From Mariprofundaceae bacterium (GTDB lineage Bacteria > Pseudomonadota > Zetaproteobacteria > Mariprofundales > Mariprofundaceae): 5,099 nucleotides of DNA. The first letter of the stretch is position 1, and every line of letters begins with the position of its first letter. The notes beneath the pieces were generated by a model. It had not been told where the DNA came from, did no database searches, and was given only the letters and a program-made list of their open reading frames with translations. The position numbers and the translations under genes were made by a program. This document shows, one piece after another, positions 1 through 5,099 of this stretch. The stretch spans positions 1 to 5,099 of the forward strand of contig JAUZQR010000163.1 in NCBI GenBank assembly GCA_030950865.1, in the 5' to 3' direction.

Positions 1-1098
<1,098 letters not shown>

Positions 1099-1119
1099 TA
1101 ATTTAACTGCAGTGGCAAC

Positions 1120-1143
1120 ATGGCGCACATGTGGCGCATTTTT
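1120..1143 (+). other. Imperfect hairpin plus T5 between guaB and guaA (possible weak terminator or attenuator)
   Basis: An inverted repeat lies at 1120-1139: ATG and CGC on the left arm pair with GCG and CAT on the right, with one bulged G at 1123. A run of five Ts follows at 1139-1143. The core CACATGTG (1126-1133) is a perfect 8-bp palindrome. The same segment reads as a direct repeat of TGGCGCA (1121-1127 and 1132-1138). The stem is short (6 bp with a bulge), so full termination is unlikely. Partial attenuation, an mRNA-processing or stabilising hairpin, or chance are all possible. guaA most likely still depends on transcription from the guaB promoter upstream. Confidence 0.3.
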
Positions 1144-1157
1144 GTTCTGTAGGTTGT

Positions 1158-1163
1158 GGTGAG
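1158..1163 (+). promoter_or_regulatory. Ribosome binding site of guaA
   Basis: GGTGAG matches the 3' part of the canonical AAGGAGGTGA Shine-Dalgarno sequence. It sits 5 nt before the ATG at 1169, supporting that start; the protein then begins [17 protein letters not shown], as expected for GuaA. Confidence 0.6.
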
Positions 1164-1168
1164 CAAAC

Positions 1169-2716
1169 ATGGATAAAATATTAATTCTCGATTTTGGATC
1201 GCAATATACGCAGCTCATTGCGAGGCGTGTGCGTGAAGCCAAGGTATTTAGTGAGCTTCATCCTTGGGATATGTCCGAAGATGCTATTCGTGCTTTTGCA
1301 CCATCAGGCATCATCCTTTCGGGTGGTCCGAACTCTGTTTATGATGATGAAACACCGAAAGCACCACAGGTAGTGTTTGAGTTGGGCGTGCCTGTGTTGG
1401 GCATTTGTTATGGTATGCAGACCATGGCTGAGCAATTGGGTGGCAGTGTTGAGACAGGGCACGTGCGTGAGTTTGGTTATGCTGAAATTTTAAGTAGTGG
1501 TGATTCACCACTGTTGCGAGGCATCGAAGATAAAGAGAACGGTGTGTTGGATGTTTGGATGTCACACGGTGATAAAGTCACTGCATTGCCAGACGGTTTT
1601 CGTGTATTGTGTAGCAATGATTCGACACCTATTGCTGGTATGGCAGATGAAACGCGACATTTTTATGCTGTGCAATTTCATCCAGAAGTCACCCACACCA
1701 AACAAGGTAAGGCGATATTAAGTCGTTTCTTGCACGAGATTTGTGGTTGTGGCGAATCGTGGACAATGCCGAATTATATTGATGAAGCAGTCGCGCATAT
1801 TCGTGAGCAGGTTGGTCAAGATGAAGTGATTCTTGGTTTGTCTGGTGGTGTGGATTCATCGGTTGCAGCCGCTTTGTTGCATAAAGCTATTGGCACACAA
1901 TTGACCTGTGTGTTTGTGGATAATGGTTTGTTGCGCTTGAATGAAGGCGCAGAAGTGATGAAGACCTTCTCTGACCATTTGGGTGTGAAGGTTATTCATG
2001 TCGATGCATCAGATGTATTTTTAGGGCATTTGGCTGGCGTGGAAGATCCTGAAGCCAAACGCAAGATTATTGGTCGTGAATTTGTTGAAGTATTTCAGCA
2101 GGAGTCTGCCAAATTGCCGCAAGCCAAATGGTTGGCACAAGGAACCATTTACCCTGATGTAATTGAATCAGCAGGTGGAAAAAATGGTAAAGCCAAGACC
2201 ATCAAGAGCCATCATAATGTAGGTGGCTTGCCTGAAACCTTGCATTTGAAATTGTTAGAGCCTTTGCGCGAGTTGTTTAAAGATGAAGTGCGTGAGTTGG
2301 GTGTAGCTTTGGGATTAGCGCCAGAGATGGTGTATCGACATCCATTCCCTGGCCCTGGTTTGGGTGTGCGTATTTTGGGTGAAGTGAAAAAAGAATATGC
2401 TGACTTATTACGCCGTGCAGATGCAATTTTTATTGAAGAATTACGCGCATCGGGTTGGTATGAGAAAACATCACAGGCATTCGTGGTATTTTTGCCTGTA
2501 AAATCTGTGGGTGTGATGGGTGATGGACGAACGTACGAATGGGTTGTAGCACTTCGCGCTGTAGAAACGCAAGATTTTATGACTGCACATTGGGCGGAGT
2601 TGCCGCATGCATTGTTGGCAAAGGTGTCCAATCGTATTATCAATGAAGTGCGTGGTATTAATCGTGTGGTGTATGATGTTTCAGGTAAGCCGCCTGCAAC
2701 AATAGAATGGGAATAA
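1169..2716 (+). CDS. guaA: GMP synthase, glutamine-hydrolysing (EC 6.3.5.2)
   Basis: Converts XMP, ATP and glutamine to GMP, the last step of de novo GMP synthesis, directly after GuaB. It is a full-length 515-residue two-domain enzyme (the E. coli protein is 525). The N-terminal class I glutamine amidotransferase domain (about 1-195) starts [20 protein letters not shown]. It holds the oxyanion segment [10 protein letters not shown] (51-60), nucleophile Cys80 in GICYGMQ, and the triad partners His171 and Glu173 in QFHPEVTHT. The ATP-pyrophosphatase domain (about 200-395) has the PP-loop SGGVDSS (225-231), [10 protein letters not shown] (325-334) and [11 protein letters not shown] (345-355). 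The C-terminal dimerisation domain begins near [15 protein letters not shown] (391-405) and ends [13 protein letters not shown], the XMP-binding tail typical of the family. No catalytic residue is missing and no frameshift is seen. The gene lies 70 bp after guaB and 41 bp before the FKBP gene, all on one strand, consistent with a guaBA operon. Confidence 0.98.
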   Translation: MDKILILDFGSQYTQLIARRVREAKVFSELHPWDMSEDAIRAFAPSGIILSGGPNSVYDDETPKAPQVVFELGVPVLGICYGMQTMAEQLGGSVETGHVREFGYAEILSSGDSPLLRGIEDKENGVLDVWMSHGDKVTALPDGFRVLCSNDSTPIAGMADETRHFYAVQFHPEVTHTKQGKAILSRFLHEICGCGESWTMPNYIDEAVAHIREQVGQDEVILGLSGGVDSSVAAALLHKAIGTQLTCVFVDNGLLRLNEGAEVMKTFSDHLGVKVIHVDASDVFLGHLAGVEDPEAKRKIIGREFVEVFQQESAKLPQAKWLAQGTIYPDVIESAGGKNGKAKTIKSHHNVGGLPETLHLKLLEPLRELFKDEVRELGVALGLAPEMVYRHPFPGPGLGVRILGEVKKEYADLLRRADAIFIEELRASGWYEKTSQAFVVFLPVKSVGVMGDGRTYEWVVALRAVETQDFMTAHWAELPHALLAKVSNRIINEVRGINRVVYDVSGKPPATIEWE

Positions 2717-2746
2717 TAGTTTTTGAGATAGATAATAATAAGTAAT

Positions 2747-2753
2747 AAGAGGG
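2747..2753 (+). promoter_or_regulatory. Ribosome binding site of the FKBP lipoprotein gene
   Basis: AAGAGGG lies 4 nt before the ATG at 2758, in an otherwise A/T-rich 41-bp gap. It supports this start, which also gives a textbook lipoprotein signal peptide. No terminator and no convincing promoter are visible in the gap, so transcription probably continues from guaA. Confidence 0.5.
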
Positions 2754-2757
2754 TATT

Positions 2758-3486
2758 ATGAAAAAGTATATCGTAGTTGCTGCCGTAGCGATGTTGGCAG
2801 CATGTTCACAACAAGAGAGTTCAGCACCAAAGCAAGCCGCACTTGATACGGAGCTATCAAAGGTAAGCTATGCCATTGGTTTGGATGTTGCGAATTCACT
2901 GAAAGGCTTGGGTACAGACATTGATCGTGCTGCGTTTACAGAAGCGCTTAATGTCCAGTTGGATGGTGCAAAAGCACGTTTGAGTGCGGAAGAAGCAATC
3001 AAGATTAAACAAGCTTTTTTCCAAAAACGTGCGGAGAAACAAGCTGAAGAACGCAAAACAGCGGGAGCTGCGAATAAAGCCAAAGGTGAAAAATTCTTGG
3101 CTGAAAATGCTAAAAAAGATGGTGTAACAACTACTGCTAGTGGTTTGCAGTATGAAGTATTGAAGATGGGTGATGGTGCAAAACCTGTAGCAACGGATAA
3201 AGTAAAAGTACATTACCGTGGTACGTTGCTTGATGGCACGGAGTTTGATTCTTCTTATAAACGTGGTCAGCCTATTTCTTTTCCATTGAATGGTGTGATT
3301 AAAGGTTGGACAGAAGGTGTGCAGTTAATGCCAGTTGGCTCGAAATTTAAATTTTATATTCCATCAGCTTTGGCTTATGGCGAACGCGGTGCTGGCGCAG
3401 CGATTGCTCCCAATTCAACACTGGTGTTTGAAGTGGAGTTGTTGGCGATTGAAGCTGAAAAGCCTGTAGAGAAATCTGCGAAATAA
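2758..3486 (+). CDS. FKBP-type peptidyl-prolyl cis-trans isomerase lipoprotein (Mip/FkpA-like)
   Basis: Predicted envelope folding catalyst that isomerises X-Pro bonds and probably acts as a chaperone. The 242-residue product starts with a lipoprotein signal peptide: MKK, a hydrophobic core, and lipobox LAAC with the lipidated Cys at 16. Ser at +2 rather than Asp predicts sorting to the outer membrane, facing the periplasm. Residues about 32-120 resemble the FKBP_N dimerisation domain (SYAIGLDVANSLK), with a Lys/Glu/Ala-rich helix at about 80-120 like the long helix of Mip and FkpA. The FKBP domain spans about 124-233. The usual active-site residues are all visible: Tyr152 (VHYRG), Phe163 and Asp164 (EFDSS), Val180-Ile181 and Trp184 (GVIKGW), Tyr207 (LAYGERG) and Phe224. 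A charged tail (EAEKPVEKSAK) ends the protein. The family is clear; the exact symbol (mip, fkpA, fklB) cannot be fixed from sequence alone. It is probably the last gene of the gua transcription unit, since a terminator-like hairpin follows. Confidence 0.93.
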   Translation: MKKYIVVAAVAMLAACSQQESSAPKQAALDTELSKVSYAIGLDVANSLKGLGTDIDRAAFTEALNVQLDGAKARLSAEEAIKIKQAFFQKRAEKQAEERKTAGAANKAKGEKFLAENAKKDGVTTTASGLQYEVLKMGDGAKPVATDKVKVHYRGTLLDGTEFDSSYKRGQPISFPLNGVIKGWTEGVQLMPVGSKFKFYIPSALAYGERGAGAAIAPNSTLVFEVELLAIEAEKPVEKSAK

Positions 3487-3514
3487 CTGTGGAAGGATGA
3501 ATAAGTAGAGAGGG

Positions 3515-3540
3515 GGGGGGGCGACTTGCCTTCCCTTTTT
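3515..3540 (+). terminator. Rho-independent terminator after the FKBP gene
   Basis: The G-run arm (3515-3522) pairs with GCCTTCCC (3528-3535) across a 5-nt loop, GACTT, giving an 8-bp stem with two central G-U wobbles. Five Ts (3536-3540) follow at once. It lies 28 bp past the FKBP stop and 41 bp before ffh, so it should separate the two units. The left arm is part of a ten-G homopolymer (3512-3521), so the stem can slip in register. Confidence 0.75.
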
Positions 3541-3571
3541 GCGTTGTGGTTTATTAGATAGCCTGAATGTT

Positions 3572-3575
3572 GGAG
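3572..3575 (+). promoter_or_regulatory. Ribosome binding site of ffh, which decides between two adjacent ATGs
   Basis: GGAG stands 3 nt before the ATG at 3579 and 6 nt before the one at 3582. The second spacing is the more usual, and starting there gives MFDRLSEKI, matching the normal MFD... start of Ffh. The start at 3582 is therefore preferred. Confidence 0.55.
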
Positions 3576-3581
3576 TGAATG

Positions 3582-4955
3582 ATGTTTGATCGTTTAAGTG
3601 AAAAAATAGGTGGTATTGCCAATAAATTACGCGGTGTTGCGCGTATTAGTGAAGCAGATCTTGATGCGACATTGCGTGAAATGCGTATGGCATTATTGGA
3701 AGCGGATGTTGCCTTGCCTGTGGTTCGTCATTTGATAGCAGAGGCGCGGGAACGTGCTTTGGGGGCGGATGTTGCCAAAAGCCTGAACCCAGGTCAGGTG
3801 ATTGTTAAAATCCTTAACGATGTATTGGCAGATGTATTGGGTGGTCAACGTCGTGATTTGGATTTATCGAAGATTCCATCGGTTATTTTATTATGCGGTT
3901 TACAAGGTGCGGGTAAAACGACCACAGCAGGCAAGTTGGCACGCTTATTAACATCGCAAGGCAAGAAAGTTGCTTTGACCAGTGTCGATGCCACGCGCCC
4001 TGCAGCGCGTGAGCAATTAGAGATTTTAGCAGGGCAGGTGGATGTGCCTTATTTGCTGGGCGAAGGTAATTCGGCTGCGAAGATGGCAAAGTCTGCCTTG
4101 CAGTTGGCACGTACGGGTGGTCATCATATCTTGATTCTTGATACAGCAGGTCGTCAGGTGGTTGATGATGATTTGATGCTTGAAATCAAATCGGTTGCAG
4201 ATGCTGTGCAGGCGACTGAACGATTATTGGTCTTGGATTCGATGACAGGGCAAACAGCCTTGCAAATTGCTGAGCAGTTCCATGCGACGGTCACCTTATC
4301 AGGTTGTGTATTGACCAAAACCGATGCTGATGTGCGTGGTGGTGCGGCACTTTCTGTAGCGCATAGCACTGGTGTGGCTGTGCGTTATGTGGGTACAGGC
4401 GAAAAGATTGATGCTTTTGAATTGTTTGATCCGCAACGTATGGCTGGGCGTATTTTAGGGCAGGGTGATGTTGTTGGTCTGGTGGAGAAGATTCAGGCGA
4501 ATGTTAATCAAGAAAGTGCTGAAAAACTGGCTAAGAAGGTTAAGAAAGGTTCGTTTGATTTGATGGATTTTGCTGAGCAGTTGGGTCAAATGCAGAATAT
4601 GGGTGGCATGACGAGTATGTTGAAGATGCTGCCAGGTGTAAATTTACCGAAAGAAGCCTTGTCACAAGTCGATGATAAACCCATGAAACGTATGCAGGCG
4701 ATGGTTTATTCCATGACGGGTAAAGAGCGCCAATACCCTCGGCTTATCAATGGTAGCCGCAAGAAGCGCATTGCAGCAGGTTCGGGAACAAGTGTGCCTG
4801 AGCTAAATAAAATGCTTAAACAGTTTTCTCAAATGCAGAAAATGATGAAAAAAATGAAGGGTGGCAAAGGCAAACGCATGATGTCACAAATGATGGGGCA
4901 GTTTGGTGGTATGGGTGGCGGCATGGGTGGAATGGGCGGTATGCCTAAGATGTAA
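3582..4955 (+). CDS. ffh: Signal recognition particle protein Ffh (SRP54 GTPase)
   Basis: With 4.5S RNA it forms the SRP. It binds signal sequences of nascent inner-membrane and secreted proteins and delivers ribosomes to FtsY at the membrane by GTP-driven assembly. The 457-residue product has the usual length and order. The N domain (about 1-88) is followed by the G domain (about 98-295), with P-loop GLQGAGKTT (106-114), DATRPAAREQ (136-145), DTAGR (187-191), TKTD (245-248) and GTGEK. The methionine-rich M domain (about 325-457) has the 4.5S RNA-binding helix-turn-helix GSRKKRIAAGSGTS (391-404) and an amphipathic QMQKMMKKMK helix. It ends in a Gly-Met tail (about 442-457). Several G-domain motifs differ from consensus: TKTDADVRGG for TKxDGDARGG, DSMTGQTA for DAMTGQ(D/E)A, and DATRPAA for D(V/T)(Y/Q)RPAA. 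The Asp, Arg and Gln used across the Ffh-FtsY GTPase interface (DATRPAAREQ) remain, so it should be active. The alternative start at 3579 adds one Met. No clear promoter is visible upstream. Confidence 0.97.
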   Translation: MFDRLSEKIGGIANKLRGVARISEADLDATLREMRMALLEADVALPVVRHLIAEARERALGADVAKSLNPGQVIVKILNDVLADVLGGQRRDLDLSKIPSVILLCGLQGAGKTTTAGKLARLLTSQGKKVALTSVDATRPAAREQLEILAGQVDVPYLLGEGNSAAKMAKSALQLARTGGHHILILDTAGRQVVDDDLMLEIKSVADAVQATERLLVLDSMTGQTALQIAEQFHATVTLSGCVLTKTDADVRGGAALSVAHSTGVAVRYVGTGEKIDAFELFDPQRMAGRILGQGDVVGLVEKIQANVNQESAEKLAKKVKKGSFDLMDFAEQLGQMQNMGGMTSMLKMLPGVNLPKEALSQVDDKPMKRMQAMVYSMTGKERQYPRLINGSRKKRIAAGSGTSVPELNKMLKQFSQMQKMMKKMKGGKGKRMMSQMMGQFGGMGGGMGGMGGMPKM

Positions 4956-4995
4956 CGCCACATTGCTTTTTTGATGTAACAATAAAATTAAAATG

Positions 4996-5023
4996 ATGAC
5001 TTTTAAGGCTTGCCAGTTATAGT
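4996..5023 (+). promoter_or_regulatory. Candidate sigma70 promoter of rpsP with GC-rich discriminator
   Basis: The -35 candidate ATGACT (4996-5001) matches TTGACA at 4 of 6 positions. After a 16-bp spacer, TATAGT (5018-5023) matches TATAAT at 5 of 6. The bases just after the -10 are GCGCGCC (5024-5030), a GC-rich discriminator like those of stringently controlled ribosomal promoters. Transcription would start near 5030, leaving a short leader of about 20 nt to the rpsP ATG. This would let the ribosomal-protein operon be driven separately from ffh. The promoter is inferred from sequence only. Confidence 0.55.
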
Positions 5024-5037
5024 GCGCGCCTGATTTT

Positions 5038-5043
5038 GGAGGT
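5038..5043 (+). promoter_or_regulatory. Strong ribosome binding site of rpsP
   Basis: GGAGGT is a full Shine-Dalgarno core, 8 nt before the ATG at 5052. It is the best ribosome binding site in the window, as expected for a highly expressed ribosomal protein. Confidence 0.8.
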
Positions 5044-5051
5044 TTTGAACT

Positions 5052-5099
5052 ATGGCAACAGTGATTCGCTTGCAACGTGGTGGACGTAAGAAACGCCCG
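5052..5099 (+). CDS. rpsP: 30S ribosomal protein S16, N-terminal fragment cut by the window end
   Basis: Sixteen codons are visible, reading MATVIRLQRGGRKKRP. They match the conserved S16 N-terminus (M-V-T-I-R-L-x-R-x-G-x-K-K-R-P). S16 is a small 30S assembly protein that binds 16S rRNA in the body of the subunit. The frame is open to the last base; S16 is normally about 80-90 residues, so most of the gene lies beyond. It follows ffh by 96 bp with its own strong ribosome binding site and a likely promoter. In many bacteria rimM, trmD and rplS come next, which is the expectation here but is not visible. Confidence 0.93.
   Translation, partial: MATVIRLQRGGRKKRP

Noticed and set aside
2212..2643. 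A 143-residue minus-strand open frame opposite guaA
   Set aside because: It lies wholly within conserved guaA sequence, its translation has no recognisable domain, and it would have no intergenic space of its own.
2868..3213. Overlapping minus-strand frames of 71 and 105 residues opposite the FKBP gene
   Set aside because: Both are mirror images of the Lys/Ala-rich FKBP helix codons. The sense strand has a lipobox and all FKBP active-site residues, so the antisense frames are shadows.
3497..3508. Tiny ATG frame after GGAAGG just downstream of the FKBP stop
   Set aside because: It encodes three residues, and the Shine-Dalgarno-like bases abut the ATG with no spacer. It is not a plausible leader peptide.
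3526..3555. Possible ffh promoter: TTGCCT (3526-3531), 18-bp spacer, TTTATT (3550-3555)
   Set aside because: Both hexamers match only 4 of 6 positions, and the -35 falls inside the terminator stem. This is too weak to annotate, although ffh needs a promoter or readthrough from somewhere.
4949..4980. GATGTAAC repeated at 4949-4956 and 4973-4980 around a T6 tract, possibly a terminator for ffh
   Set aside because: The only stems available (ATGT with ACAT, or GGCG with CGCC) are 4-5 bp and poorly placed relative to the T-run. The first repeat copy is partly the ffh stop region. Chance is the simplest explanation, and ffh may read through into rpsP.
4884..5075. A 63-residue minus-strand frame spanning the ffh end, the ffh-rpsP gap and the rpsP start
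   Set aside because: It overlaps two sense genes and the candidate rpsP promoter, is low in complexity (His/Thr-rich opposite the Gly-Met tail), and matches no known family.

Overview
The window is a compact, single-strand stretch of bacterial housekeeping genes. Every credible gene is on the + strand. In order they are guaB (3' three quarters), guaA, a Mip/FkpA-type FKBP lipoprotein, ffh, and the first 16 codons of rpsP. The proteins look proteobacterial: a Lol-type outer-membrane lipoprotein with FKBP_N and FKBP domains implies a Gram-negative cell, and the GuaB, GuaA and Ffh motifs match those of proteobacteria. Base composition looks moderate (mid-40s % GC by eye), with frequent TTG leucine codons. 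A gamma- or zetaproteobacterium would fit, but the sequence alone does not settle the lineage.

Layout: 1-1098 is the C-terminal part of IMP dehydrogenase, entering from upstream. A 70-bp gap with a small imperfect hairpin follows, then GMP synthase (1169-2716). These two enzymes perform the consecutive steps IMP -> XMP -> GMP and probably form a guaBA operon. After 41 bp with no visible terminator comes a lipoprotein peptidyl-prolyl isomerase (2758-3486), likely read through from guaA. A G-rich hairpin followed by five Ts (3515-3540) probably ends this unit. The signal recognition particle GTPase gene ffh (3582-4955) comes next. A 96-bp gap carries a good candidate sigma70 promoter with a GC-rich discriminator, a strong Shine-Dalgarno site and the start of rpsP (ribosomal protein S16). 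The ffh-rpsP junction is the usual entry to the rpsP-rimM-trmD-rplS operon, which would continue beyond the window.

Functionally the window joins guanine nucleotide synthesis, GTP-dependent protein targeting (Ffh), envelope protein folding (FKBP) and ribosome assembly (S16). I found no mobile element, CRISPR array, tRNA/rRNA gene, toxin-antitoxin pair, phage gene or candidate new defence system. The points worth a second look are modest: non-consensus residues in otherwise invariant Ffh GTPase motifs, a ten-G homopolymer inside the terminator stem, the rpsP promoter, the palindrome between guaB and guaA, and the placement of the FKBP gene.
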